64,000 nucleotides of DNA, from assembly GCA_965207705.1 (NCBI GenBank), contig OZ242292.1:558001-622000 (forward strand). The letters are read 5' to 3'. Each line of letters begins with the position of its first letter. The first letter of the stretch is position 1. Source of the DNA: JAAOII01 sp965207705 (GTDB taxonomy: Bacteria > Pseudomonadota > Gammaproteobacteria > CBDBNL01 > JAAOII01). The notes below the pieces were generated by a model. That model had not been told where the DNA came from. It saw only the letters and a program-made list of their open reading frames with translations, and made no database searches. Both the position numbers and the translations under genes were made by a program. Positions 43,161-51,979 of this stretch are shown here, piece by piece.

Positions 43161-44717
43161 ATGCAAAACAAATTAATAATTTTTGATACTACATTGAGAG
43201 ATGGCGAACAAAGTCCTGGCGCATCAATGACTTTGGAAGAAAAAGTGCGCATCGCTCAAATGTTAGAAAAACTGAAAGTGGACATAATTGAAGCTGGCTT
43301 CCCTATATCCAGCGAAGGAGATTATGCTTCAGTTCGCGCTGTTGCCAAGACCGTAAAGGATTCATCCGTGTGTGGATTAGCGCGTGCTAAGAAGATTGAT
43401 ATAGAAAGAGCCGCTGATGCAATTAAACCTGCCAGTCGTAAGAGGGTGCATACTTTTATTGCCACCTCCCCTATCCATATCAAATACAAACTGAAAATGA
43501 CAGAAGATGAAGTCCTAGAAAATGCAGTTCAAGCAGTAAAACTAGCGCGCAACCTGTGTGATGATGTTGAGTTCTCCTGTGAGGATGCGGGTCGTTCGGA
43601 AGCCGATTTTTTATGCCGAATAATTGAAAAGGCAATTGATGCCGGAGCATCAACCATAAACATCCCCGATACTGTGGGCTATGCTATGCCACAACAATTT
43701 GGTGAACTTGTCAAGGATATCATAACAAGAGTGCCTAATTCTTCCAAAGCAGTGTTCTCTGCTCATTGTCATAATGATTTGGGGCTGGCTGTTGCCAACT
43801 CTTTGGCGGCATTGGGCGCTGGAGCGCGGCAAGTTGAGTGCACTATAAATGGTTTAGGCGAGCGCGCTGGCAATGCCGCTTTAGAAGAGATTGTTATGGC
43901 GGTAAAAACCCGCAAGGATTTTAGTGGCTTGGATACAGACATTGATATCTCTCAAATAGTTCCTATTTCTAAACTTGTATCTCAAATAACTGGTTTTCCA
44001 GTTCAACCCAATAAAGCCATAGTGGGCGCTAATGCTTTTGCGCATGAAGCGGGAATTCATCAAGATGGTGTGATTAAGCATCGCCAGACCTACGAAATAA
44101 TGAAGGCGGAAGATGTGGGCTGGCATGCAAACAAACTGGTGCTGGGCAAGCATTCAGGACGTAACGCCTTTAGCAAAAGGATGAAAGAACTGGGCTATAA
44201 GCTTGATGGAAAGGAGTTAGATGATATGTTCAATAAATTTAAGGAATTGGCAGACCATAAGCACACGGTTTATGATGAGGATTTACACTCTCTATCCAGC
44301 TCCACAACCAGACGTAACGAACATAATTATGCTTTAAAGTATGTAGCAATTAATACCCAGAGCAACAAGAAGGCAAGCGCAGAGGTAGCCCTTAGCAAGG
44401 AAGGAAAGGAGCTGAAGTATAAGAGTGATGGTAACGGACCAGTTGACGCGATATTTGAAGCTATCCGTAAGATTACTGATTGCGATGCGCCGTTGGTCCT
44501 TTATTCGGTTAATGCAATAACAGAAGGCACCGATGCGTTAGGCGAAGTGATGGTGCGTTTGCAAAAAAATGGAAGAGTAGTAAATGGTTCGGGTTCTGAT
44601 TTGGATATAATTACCGCTTCAGCCAAAGCATATATAAACGCCATAAATATTTTGCAAGAGGACAGCAAAATGAACCCCCAGATGAACCCTCAAAACAGAG
44701 ATACGCTCACACCTTGA
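43161..44717 (+). CDS. leuA: 2-isopropylmalate synthase
   Basis: First committed step of leucine synthesis (acetyl-CoA plus 2-oxoisovalerate). 518 residues, full length. IIFDTTLRDGEQSPG with the metal-site Asp, HCHNDLGLAVANSL with the metal His pair, and GLGERAGNAALEE are present. The C-terminal LeuA regulatory domain (about residues 380-500) would bind leucine for feedback inhibition. Its position 117 bp behind the Leu-rich leader suggests attenuation control. leuB, leuC and leuD are not in the window. Confidence 0.97.
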   Translation: MQNKLIIFDTTLRDGEQSPGASMTLEEKVRIAQMLEKLKVDIIEAGFPISSEGDYASVRAVAKTVKDSSVCGLARAKKIDIERAADAIKPASRKRVHTFIATSPIHIKYKLKMTEDEVLENAVQAVKLARNLCDDVEFSCEDAGRSEADFLCRIIEKAIDAGASTINIPDTVGYAMPQQFGELVKDIITRVPNSSKAVFSAHCHNDLGLAVANSLAALGAGARQVECTINGLGERAGNAALEEIVMAVKTRKDFSGLDTDIDISQIVPISKLVSQITGFPVQPNKAIVGANAFAHEAGIHQDGVIKHRQTYEIMKAEDVGWHANKLVLGKHSGRNAFSKRMKELGYKLDGKELDDMFNKFKELADHKHTVYDEDLHSLSSSTTRRNEHNYALKYVAINTQSNKKASAEVALSKEGKELKYKSDGNGPVDAIFEAIRKITDCDAPLVLYSVNAITEGTDALGEVMVRLQKNGRVVNGSGSDLDIITASAKAYINAINILQEDSKMNPQMNPQNRDTLTP

Positions 44718-45544
44718 ACAGAGAAAATATAAATAGGTACCTAAACCAACTGAGCATTGTTCCTTGGGTTAGTAGGCAGGTAGTCGCCAAAGCAGCTGAG
44801 GATGAGTTATCATCTGGCGGTGAGGCGACACCGCCATCTCGCCCAGTCATCCCCGCCTCTCCTGCGAGTGTAAAACACAGTATATATGGGGAACATGGTG
44901 AGCATGCTTCATCCCCTGCAACAAGCCATGTCCGTAATAATGAATCAAGCGCTAAGGATGTGTCACCAGTCAGCGATGCTATTGATAGAAGTACTGTAAA
45001 ACCTAGCCCATCATTACAAAACCAACAATCAATTCGTCTGAGTGCAGCTATCTTTCCTCCAGTTATAGTCCTCTACTCTTTGCAAGATAATGCGACTATG
45101 CCTAATGATGAGAAAGAATTGCTGCGTAGAATGCTTGCCAAGTGCGGCATAGACCTAAGCAATGGAGTCAGCGTTAAAGACCCTACTTTAGTGTACCCCC
45201 CTATTATTCCAATGATATATTCTAGTGTAACCCAAGGAGAGAATGGACTTCGGGATGCCTGCTCTGCTTTCGTCACATCACTGCTAACAAAGTGGCAATG
45301 CCAATGGCTAATTATTTTAGGAGAAGAAACTTCCCTTTATCTGCCACAAGAATATACAACTCTACAACAAAACCCGATAATATTGGAGAACATGCAAACA
45401 ATGTTAGCTGAACCACAAACAAGAAAACAAGCGTGGGAATTACTTAGTCCTTTGCGTGATAAATTAAACATATCTAAAGGTGGGGATGATAAAGGGAACA
45501 AAGAGAGTAAAGAAAATAGTCAACAAAATAATACCGACAAATGA
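44714..45544 (+). CDS. holD: Probable DNA polymerase III psi subunit (HolD-like) with a long linker
   Basis: 276 residues starting at TTG that overlaps the leuA stop (TTGA). The N-terminus RYLNQLSIVPWVSR matches the HolD pattern YYLQQLGI-x-x-W-x-x-R. After a Ser/Pro-rich insert (about residues 30-105) come an IVLYSL strand, LLRRMLAKCGIDLSN, WLIILGEE, and a C-terminal LAEPQTRKQAWELLSPL resembling the NPTARAALWQQI helix of E. coli HolD. Psi bridges the clamp loader to chi and SSB. The insert roughly doubles the usual length (about 137). The assignment is by pattern only. Confidence 0.5.
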   Translation: MNRENINRYLNQLSIVPWVSRQVVAKAAEDELSSGGEATPPSRPVIPASPASVKHSIYGEHGEHASSPATSHVRNNESSAKDVSPVSDAIDRSTVKPSPSLQNQQSIRLSAAIFPPVIVLYSLQDNATMPNDEKELLRRMLAKCGIDLSNGVSVKDPTLVYPPIIPMIYSSVTQGENGLRDACSAFVTSLLTKWQCQWLIILGEETSLYLPQEYTTLQQNPIILENMQTMLAEPQTRKQAWELLSPLRDKLNISKGGDDKGNKESKENSQQNNTDK

Positions 45545-45553
45545 TACTGAAAA

Positions 45554-45919
45554 ATGATACCGCAAAAACTAATTCTGCATAAGAAATCGCGCACTTTAGA
45601 AGTTATTTATGCAGGTAATAACTTTATCTTACCCGCCGCTTATCTACGAGTAAAATCCACCTCCGCAGAAAACAAAGATAAACCCGCAGAATATAATCCC
45701 AACGTAGCAATTGACGAGGTGCGCTCAATAGGCAATTATGCTGTTCAAATTTACTTTAACGATGGACACAAAACCGGAATTTATTCTTGGGACTATATTA
45801 GGGCAATATGCATAAGCATGAATACTGAATTGGCACGTAAAGAAATGCAGCAAAAAAAACAGCCAACACAACAGGATACCCAAGTTTTGAACATACAACC
45901 AGCCCCTAAGAAAAATTAA
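45554..45919 (+). CDS. DUF971 family protein
   Basis: 121 residues. The gamma-butyrobetaine hydroxylase N-terminal-like domain (DUF971) is visible as LILHKKSRTLEVIYAGN, then LPAAYLRV, VRSIGNYAVQIYFNDGHKTG and YSWDYIRAI. Proteins of this family have been linked to iron-sulfur cluster work, but the function is not settled. Gln/Lys-rich C-terminal tail. Nine bp after the HolD-like gene. Confidence 0.88.
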   Translation: MIPQKLILHKKSRTLEVIYAGNNFILPAAYLRVKSTSAENKDKPAEYNPNVAIDEVRSIGNYAVQIYFNDGHKTGIYSWDYIRAICISMNTELARKEMQQKKQPTQQDTQVLNIQPAPKKN

Positions 45920-45922
45920 ACG

Positions 45923-46774
45923 ATGCCCCTTTTTGTTGTTGCCACTCCTATAGGCAACCTTGAGGATATGAGCCCGCGGGTACTGGAAACCCTTAGACAG
46001 GCAGAACTAATTCTTGCTGAAGACACCAAGAGAACTGCCAAACTACTTACCTTATGTGGAATAAACAAAACAACGTCCAAACACTTGATAAGGTGCGACT
46101 CGCATAAAGAACAACAGCTATGTAATGATACGGATTTTGTTAATAGGTTACGTAACGATATAAACATAGTTATAGTAAGCGATGCTGGTAGCCCAACAAT
46201 TTCTGACCCTGGCGCCGCTGTAGTTCGCCTAGCCCACAAGGAAAAAATTCCAGTAATCCCTATCCCTGGTCCCTGTGCGGCAATAGCTGCCTTATCAGTT
46301 AGCGGCTATTCTTCATCGTCCTTCTTCTTTGGTGGTTACTTTCCAAGTGCCTCAGTTGCCAGAAAAAAGTTTATTCTTGAGCATAAGAATACTCCCCATC
46401 CATCAGTTTATTATGAATCACCTCACCGTATAAAGGAATGTCTGCAGGACTTGTGTGAACTCTGTGGTGAACAGCACCATGCTCTGTTGGCGCGCGAGCT
46501 CACCAAAACCTACCAAACAATATGTTCGGGGACCTTAGCAGAAATCCGCGAGCATCTGGAAAATAACGAGTGTAAGGGAGAAATAACCTTGGTCCTTGCA
46601 GGATTTAACCACGAAAATGAAGATAAGTTGCAAGATGAAGATGAACATGTGTTAAAATTATTATTGGATTGTTTACCAGTAAACACAGCCACCGATATAG
46701 CAGCACAGATAAGGAAAAAAAGTAAGAAACTGTTTTATAGGAAAGCATTGGAGTATAAAGATGGCAAAAAGTAA
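45923..46774 (+). CDS. rsmI: 16S rRNA (cytidine-1402 2'-O) methyltransferase RsmI
   Basis: 283-residue SAM-dependent enzyme of the tetrapyrrole methylase fold. LFVVATPIGNLEDMSPRVL, AEDTKRTAKLL, VSDAGSPTISDPGAAVV, IPIPGPCAAIAALSVSG, and YYESPHRIKECL are all typical. It methylates C1402 together with RsmH. Its 3' end overlaps the oxidoreductase start by 14 bp. Confidence 0.97.
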   Translation: MPLFVVATPIGNLEDMSPRVLETLRQAELILAEDTKRTAKLLTLCGINKTTSKHLIRCDSHKEQQLCNDTDFVNRLRNDINIVIVSDAGSPTISDPGAAVVRLAHKEKIPVIPIPGPCAAIAALSVSGYSSSSFFFGGYFPSASVARKKFILEHKNTPHPSVYYESPHRIKECLQDLCELCGEQHHALLARELTKTYQTICSGTLAEIREHLENNECKGEITLVLAGFNHENEDKLQDEDEHVLKLLLDCLPVNTATDIAAQIRKKSKKLFYRKALEYKDGKK

Positions 46775-47747
46775 AGCGGAAAGTACAATGAAAAGTACAA
46801 TGAAAAGTACAGCAAAAAACAAATTAAGATGCGCCGTAATAGGCGTAGGACACCTTGGAAAGTTTCATGCGCAGAAATATGCTGCTATGGATGGCGTGGA
46901 CCTGGTAGGGGTTTCTGACATAGACGAGGAAGTTGGGAAAGAACATGCAGCAGAACTTGGCTGCTCCTACTATCGCGACTACCGAGAGCTGCTTGATAAA
47001 ACAGATTTAGTAAGTGTTGTGGTTCCAACACGTAATCATCATAAAGTTACCTGCGACTTTCTAACTAGCGGGGTTAATTGCTTGGTTGAAAAACCCATAG
47101 CAACAACTCTTGAAGAAGCAGAAGAAATGAAAGACCTTGCCAATAAGAACTCTCTGATGCTTAGCATAGGACATATAGAAAGATTTAATCCAGTATTCCA
47201 AAGAGTAAAAGAACTATGCACCAAACCTGAATATATCACTACCGAAAGATTAGCGAAGAATACCAACCGTTCAATGGATATAAATGTTGTGTTGGATTTA
47301 ATGATTCACGATTTGGATTTGGTATTGCAATTGGTGGATAGCCCTATTAAAGATATCAGGTGCTTAGGACTAAAGATAATTTCTAAATATACCGATGCTG
47401 CCAATGCTTATATAACCTTTGAAAATGAATGTGTGGCGAATATCAGTGTAAGCCGTATAAGCTTTAATAAGTCGCGAAAGATGCGCACCTTTCAACGGGA
47501 ATTATATATATCAGCGGACTTACAAGAAAAAACCTACACATTAGCTAAGAGAGCAGAAAATGGCTATATTGAGAAAGAAGACCATAATTTTATAACGCCA
47601 AGCGATACCTTGCAAATGGAAATTAAGGACTGCGTCGATGCCGTCCGTACAGGGAGAGAACCATTGGTAACTGCTGAATCAGGTATTGCCACCCTGAAAA
47701 CAGCTCTAGTGATGAGCCGCCAATTAAAAGACCATTTTCAACGCTAA
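46761..47747 (+). CDS. Gfo/Idh/MocA-family oxidoreductase
   Basis: 328 residues. The N-terminal Rossmann domain has VIGVGHLGKFHAQKYAAM (about residues 28-45). It is followed by VPTRNHHKV, VEKPIATTLEEAEEM (catalytic Glu-Lys-Pro) and a C-terminal alpha/beta domain with VLDLMIHDLDLVLQL. NAD(P)-dependent sugar or inositol dehydrogenase type, substrate unknown. In several gammaproteobacteria such proteins lie near lipid A or UDP-sugar genes, but that context is absent here. The N-terminus carries a 12-bp DNA repeat encoding STMKSTMKST. Confidence 0.85.
   Translation: MAKSKAESTMKSTMKSTAKNKLRCAVIGVGHLGKFHAQKYAAMDGVDLVGVSDIDEEVGKEHAAELGCSYYRDYRELLDKTDLVSVVVPTRNHHKVTCDFLTSGVNCLVEKPIATTLEEAEEMKDLANKNSLMLSIGHIERFNPVFQRVKELCTKPEYITTERLAKNTNRSMDINVVLDLMIHDLDLVLQLVDSPIKDIRCLGLKIISKYTDAANAYITFENECVANISVSRISFNKSRKMRTFQRELYISADLQEKTYTLAKRAENGYIEKEDHNFITPSDTLQMEIKDCVDAVRTGREPLVTAESGIATLKTALVMSRQLKDHFQR
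46780..46812 (+). repeat. 12-bp in-frame repeat at the start of the oxidoreductase gene
   Basis: AAAGTACAATGA recurs with exact 12-bp period for about 2.75 copies, coding for the Ser-Thr-Met-Lys units. Confidence 0.85.
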
Positions 47748-47771
47748 TTTCAATAATACATATTATTAACC

Positions 47772-48836
47772 ATGTCAGGTAATACTTTCGGTAGAATATT
47801 TCGCACCACCACCTTTGGTGAAAGTCACGGACCAGCTATTGGTGGAATAGTGGATGGCTGCCCGCCAGGGATGGATATTAATGAGCAGGACATACAAACA
47901 CAGCTTAATCGTCGTCGCCCCGGGCAATCAAAGTATACCACCCAAAGGCGTGAAACAGACCAAGCAGAAATCCTTTCAGGAGTGTTTGAAGGTAAGACCA
48001 CAGGAACTCCAATAGGAATATTAATCAGAAACACTGATGCAAGATCCAAGGACTATGAAGATATCAAAGAGGTCTTTCGTCCTGGACACGCTGATTATAC
48101 CTATCAGCATAAATATGGAATTCGCGATCATCGCGGAGGGGGACGTTCCTCGGCGCGTGAAACCGCAATTAGAGTTGCAGCAGGAGCGATAGCTCGCAAG
48201 TTTTTACAGGAGGAGTGCGGAGTAAGTATTTGGGGACATATAGTCCAAGTTGGCGATGTTCAAGCAACTAATTTTTCTAAAGAAATCATAGATAGTAACC
48301 CTTTCTTTTGCGCCGATGAAAAGATGGCAGAATCTTTGCCAGCTTTATTTGATAAGCTACGCAAAGACAATGATTCAGTGGGAGCATGCGTACAGGTAGA
48401 AGCAAGTGGGGTACCGATTGGTTGGGGCTCTCCAGTATTTGACCGCCTTGATGCGGATATAGCCAAAGCAATGCTCAGCATCAATGCTTCCAAAGGCGTA
48501 GAAATAGGGGCGGGGTTTGCTGCGGTGGCGCAACGTGGCAGCGAGCATCGCGATGAAATGAATAAGAAAGGATTTCTTTCAAATAATGCTGGCGGCGTGT
48601 TAGGTGGGATTAGCAACGGAGAAAACCTCATTATCAGGGTTCCGTTTAAGCCCACATCTAGTATCTTAAAACCAGGCGGCACTGTTACTAGTAGCGGAGA
48701 GAGGACTGAGGTTGTGGTGAAAGGACGACATGACCCATGCGTAGGAATAAGAGCTGTGCCCATAGTTGAGGCAATGTTGGCTTTAGTTCTTATGGACCAT
48801 AGAATGTTGCATATAGCTCAATGCCCATCTAAATAA
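47772..48836 (+). CDS. aroC: Chorismate synthase
   Basis: Last step of the shikimate pathway, FMN-dependent. 354 residues. TFGESHGPAIGGIVDGCPPG, RRRPGQSKYTTQRRE, YGIRDHRGGGRSSARETA, GGVLGGISNGENL and RHDPCVGIRAVPIVEAM cover all family signatures. Ends 26 bp before the convergent TRAP gene. Confidence 0.98.
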   Translation: MSGNTFGRIFRTTTFGESHGPAIGGIVDGCPPGMDINEQDIQTQLNRRRPGQSKYTTQRRETDQAEILSGVFEGKTTGTPIGILIRNTDARSKDYEDIKEVFRPGHADYTYQHKYGIRDHRGGGRSSARETAIRVAAGAIARKFLQEECGVSIWGHIVQVGDVQATNFSKEIIDSNPFFCADEKMAESLPALFDKLRKDNDSVGACVQVEASGVPIGWGSPVFDRLDADIAKAMLSINASKGVEIGAGFAAVAQRGSEHRDEMNKKGFLSNNAGGVLGGISNGENLIIRVPFKPTSSILKPGGTVTSSGERTEVVVKGRHDPCVGIRAVPIVEAMLALVLMDHRMLHIAQCPSK

Positions 48837-48861
48837 ACACTTACAAATCTCGGGGTATGGA

Positions 48862-49968
48862 CTAAATAATTGGGGGGAGTTTCTGGACTTCACCCCAGGA
48901 TGAAGTAACTGTTCGTGCTTTATCATAAGAGTTGTATAGTCGCCGCCCCAAATCACTTTGAGTTGCAGTTTCATATACAACCTGCTTGCTAACCTCTTGT
49001 AATCTATTCAACAGCTGTTCAGAATAGGCGATAAACTGTATACCTTCTTCTCGTAACTGCTTCAACGCAACAGCATTAAACCAATCACTCTCAGACAACC
49101 CTATAATATTTTCGGTACGGCAGGATTCCTGAATAACCGCTTGGAGATGAACAGGCAAGGATTCATAAGCAGTGCGATTGATAAGTAACTCCGCCGAACC
49201 ATTGGGTTCGTGGAACCCAGGATAATAACAATACTTAGCTGCTCTATGCAGCCCAAATGCTCTATCACTCCAAGGAGCAAGAAATTCTGCCGCATCAATC
49301 GCTCCACTTTGCAGAGCTGGAAAAATCTCAGATGGTGGGATGGATACAGGCAAGGCGCCAAGTTCTTTAATTACTTTACCGCCTAAGCCAGGCATTCTAA
49401 ACTTTATCCCTGCCAAACTTTGACTGCTTGACTCCCCTATAGGTTTTTTAAACCAGCCACCCATACTGGGACCTGTATTGCCAGCAGCTAGTGGCTTTAA
49501 TCCAAAGTCCGCATATACCTCATCCCATAGTTTCTGTCCGCCACCTTCATAAAGCCAACAATGATGTTGAGAGGGGGTAAGTCCAAAAGGAACTGCCGTA
49601 AAAAAGGGGGATAGTGCTGTTTTGCCCTGCCAGAAAAAAGATGCTGAATGCCCTAACGCGGCAACCCCTCGAGATACCGCATCAAATACTTCTAACCCTC
49701 CCACCAAATCACCCGCTGCATAAACAGTTATTTGGATTTGATTTTCGGATAAGGTAGAGATTCGCTTAGCCAATCTTTCTGCCGTTCTCCCTGTCCCAGG
49801 CGCGCCTGCGGGCCAAGAAGTTACCATCTTCCACTCAAAAATTTCCTTAGTTTTTGATGGTAGTGTTTGCGCTTGTTTCTTGACGTCAGGAATACGCATC
49901 CCTGTAAATACTCCTACCAAAGCTGCAAGGAAAGCAGTGATGGTTAAGATAAATGTTCTCCGCTTCAT
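48862..49968 (-). CDS. TRAP transporter solute-binding protein (DctP family, keto-acid type)
   Basis: 368 residues. The start MKRRTFILTITAFLAALVGV has a twin-Arg-like motif with a hydrophobic core, so it may use Tat or be membrane-anchored. WKMVTSWPAGAPGTGRTAER, GHSASFFWQGKTALSPFF, GGQKLWDEVYADFGLKP, and ALQSGAIDAAEFLAPWSD match the TakP-like TRAP binding proteins for 2-oxo acids. No DctQ/DctM membrane genes are near, so partners must be elsewhere. Confidence 0.92.
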   Translation of the reverse strand: MKRRTFILTITAFLAALVGVFTGMRIPDVKKQAQTLPSKTKEIFEWKMVTSWPAGAPGTGRTAERLAKRISTLSENQIQITVYAAGDLVGGLEVFDAVSRGVAALGHSASFFWQGKTALSPFFTAVPFGLTPSQHHCWLYEGGGQKLWDEVYADFGLKPLAAGNTGPSMGGWFKKPIGESSSQSLAGIKFRMPGLGGKVIKELGALPVSIPPSEIFPALQSGAIDAAEFLAPWSDRAFGLHRAAKYCYYPGFHEPNGSAELLINRTAYESLPVHLQAVIQESCRTENIIGLSESDWFNAVALKQLREEGIQFIAYSEQLLNRLQEVSKQVVYETATQSDLGRRLYNSYDKARTVTSSWGEVQKLPPII

Positions 49969-50008
49969 TGATTATACCTCCAAGTTTATATAGGTTTCTA
50001 ACAAGTTA

Positions 50009-50383
50009 TTATACAACGAATGAAACAAAAAAAGAATGTAATATTCTACCCGGCATGGCTACGGCAAATATTCCTGCGCTAACTAGTCCAACAAAGGTTC
50101 CAATCATAAAGCCGCGATGAGTTCTGATATTTTTATTTCTAATTGCTACCAAAGCTACCACCATACATATCATAGTCCATGCAGTTAATATATGTATGTA
50201 TGTAAAATTACCTAGCGAATCACGAATAGCTAAAGATGAAATACAGGATATAAGAATTAATCCTGAGAAGGTTTTGCCCGATGCTTTATGCAGTTTGTCA
50301 CCCTTTTTTCTAAATAAAATCCAGGTGCCCAAAGGAATTGCTAGGAGAGAAGCAGTAAGATGGACTGCAATATAAAAGTTCAT
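50009..50383 (-). CDS. DUF2306-like membrane protein
   Basis: 124 residues with four predicted transmembrane helices. A His in the first helix (AVHLTASLLAIPLG) and GDKLHKASGKTF, HILTAWTM and RTHRGFMIGTFVGL give the conserved His and Arg-x-His pattern of DUF2306. Function unknown. Intergenic to the racemase gene by 87 bp. Confidence 0.75.
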   Translation of the reverse strand: MNFYIAVHLTASLLAIPLGTWILFRKKGDKLHKASGKTFSGLILISCISSLAIRDSLGNFTYIHILTAWTMICMVVALVAIRNKNIRTHRGFMIGTFVGLVSAGIFAVAMPGRILHSFFVSFVV

Positions 50384-50470
50384 AACAGGTTATAGCATAT
50401 CCTTCTACTCACCACCACATTACTTTAATGGATTTATAGATATTTATGCAGTATAGTCCGTTATATGGTC

Positions 50471-51235
50471 TTATTTACTCGCGGGTCTTTTATTACCAGG
50501 ACTAAGGAAAGAATATATACCGCTATATTGTTTTTTGAGCGGGAAAGCTAAATCATTACGTTTGCCTGTCCGCAACCCCATCCTAACCATGGCTTCAGCA
50601 AAACCAGCAGCAGCAGATACGCCATCTATAACTGGCACTCCAAGCCGCTTGGTTAAAGCATGCGCTAAATCAGCCATCCCCGAACAACCCAATACGATGG
50701 CGCCGCTCTCATCTTCATCTAATGCCTTGCTGCATTCCGCCAGTATATTATCAAAAGCAGGTCCACTGGGGGCTTCTAATGCCAGAACTTCCATATCCAC
50801 TGCTCTAATACGGCGACAATGCTCTTGCATGCCATATAGTAAAACCAAATGACGTGCTATATTAATCGTCCTAGCTAAACTGGTAACAATGGAAAAACCA
50901 TTACTTACGAATGTTGCACTGTGCATGGCTGCCTCAGCCACCCCAAGAACTGGCTTATCGGTTGCCTCACGAGCTGCCATTAACCCTGGATCGCCAAAAC
51001 AGGCGACTATATATGCATCACAATCACTCTTATCATGGCGTATCTCCTCAATTACGCCAGCCGCGGCTATGATATCATCACCATGACCTTCAATGGAAGC
51101 CGCTCCTCCACTGGTAGGGCTTACCGCAATAATTTGTGTGTCCGCAGAGACCGCAAGTTGAGCTGCCTGTTTGATCTTATCCGTCATTGACAAGGTGGTA
51201 TTGGGATTAATTGCCTTGATTTTATATTTGCTCAT
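50471..51235 (-). CDS. Allantoin/hydantoin racemase (Asp/Glu racemase superfamily)
   Basis: 254 residues. The start IKAINPNTTLSMTDKIKQAA is typical of the HyuE/HpxA group. Both catalytic cysteines are visible in YIVACFGDPG (about residue 78) and IVLGCSGMADLA (about residue 185). It interconverts hydantoin or allantoin enantiomers without a cofactor. Directly upstream of a Liv-type ABC transporter on the same strand and near allantoicase and allantoinase genes, which favours allantoin (HpxA role) over maleate isomerase. Confidence 0.85.
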   Translation of the reverse strand: MSKYKIKAINPNTTLSMTDKIKQAAQLAVSADTQIIAVSPTSGGAASIEGHGDDIIAAAGVIEEIRHDKSDCDAYIVACFGDPGLMAAREATDKPVLGVAEAAMHSATFVSNGFSIVTSLARTINIARHLVLLYGMQEHCRRIRAVDMEVLALEAPSGPAFDNILAECSKALDEDESGAIVLGCSGMADLAHALTKRLGVPVIDGVSAAAGFAEAMVRMGLRTGKRNDLAFPLKKQYSGIYSFLSPGNKRPASK

Positions 51236-51268
51236 TAATCGTTTTTAATTAGCTTTTTGTCTAATCTT

Positions 51269-51979
51269 TTAGCCACCTAAATAAAGCTTAATTACATGCG
51301 GGTCATTGATCAGTTTTTTCGATTCACCTTCCAAACCCATCCGCCCTGTTTCCAATACATAACCATAAGAAGATATTCTCAAAGCCATACGGGAATTCTG
51401 TTCAACTAATACAATGCTTATGTTATCGCTTTTATTTATTTCTACTATAGTGCTGGCTATCTCACGCACTAACATAGGCGCAAGTCCTAATGATGGCTCA
51501 TCCATTAAAAGCAAGGTTGGCTTGGTCATTAATGCCCTGCCAATCGCTACCATTTGCTGCTCACCGCCGCTTAGAGTGCCTGCTTGTTGCTTAATTCGTT
51601 CCTTGACCCGTGGCAGTAGAGTAAAGATACGTTCCATATCACGAGCAATTTCTGCTTTATCCTTGCGTAAATAAGCACCCATTAGCAAATTATCCTTGAC
51701 CGACATAAAAGGATAAATTTGCCTTCCCTCTGGTACCATAGTAATTCCTTTCTTGACAATATTTTCAGTGGTTATATTATCAATCCTCTCCCCTTTAAAA
51801 GTAATTTCACCACTTTCCAGTCCTACTAAAGATGTTATAGCTCTTAAGAGTGTGGTTTTTCCAGCTCCATTAGCGCCTATAATAGAAATAATTTGTCCCT
51901 CATCAAGCCCTATACTAATATTATCCAAGGCGGTTACTCTATCGTAGTTAACTGTAATATTTTTTGCCTCTAATAACAT
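51269..51979 (-). CDS. Liv-type ABC transporter ATPase (LivF)
   Basis: 236 residues. Walker A is GANGAGKTTLLRAI, Q-loop is MVPEGRQIYPFMSVKDNLLM (the LivF-specific PEGRQ), signature is LSGGEQQMVAIGRALM, and Walker B is LLLMDEPSLGLAPM. Ends LINDPHVIKLYLGG as in the HAAT family. Its ATG touches the livG stop. Substrate inferred to be a ureide or amide from context. Confidence 0.93.
   Translation of the reverse strand: MLLEAKNITVNYDRVTALDNISIGLDEGQIISIIGANGAGKTTLLRAITSLVGLESGEITFKGERIDNITTENIVKKGITMVPEGRQIYPFMSVKDNLLMGAYLRKDKAEIARDMERIFTLLPRVKERIKQQAGTLSGGEQQMVAIGRALMTKPTLLLMDEPSLGLAPMLVREIASTIVEINKSDNISIVLVEQNSRMALRISSYGYVLETGRMGLEGESKKLINDPHVIKLYLGG

Noticed and set aside
44714..45544. Uracil-DNA glycosylase-like protein
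   Set aside because: The LLRRMLAKCGID segment looked similar at first, but no glycosylase catalytic motif follows, and both ends fit HolD better.
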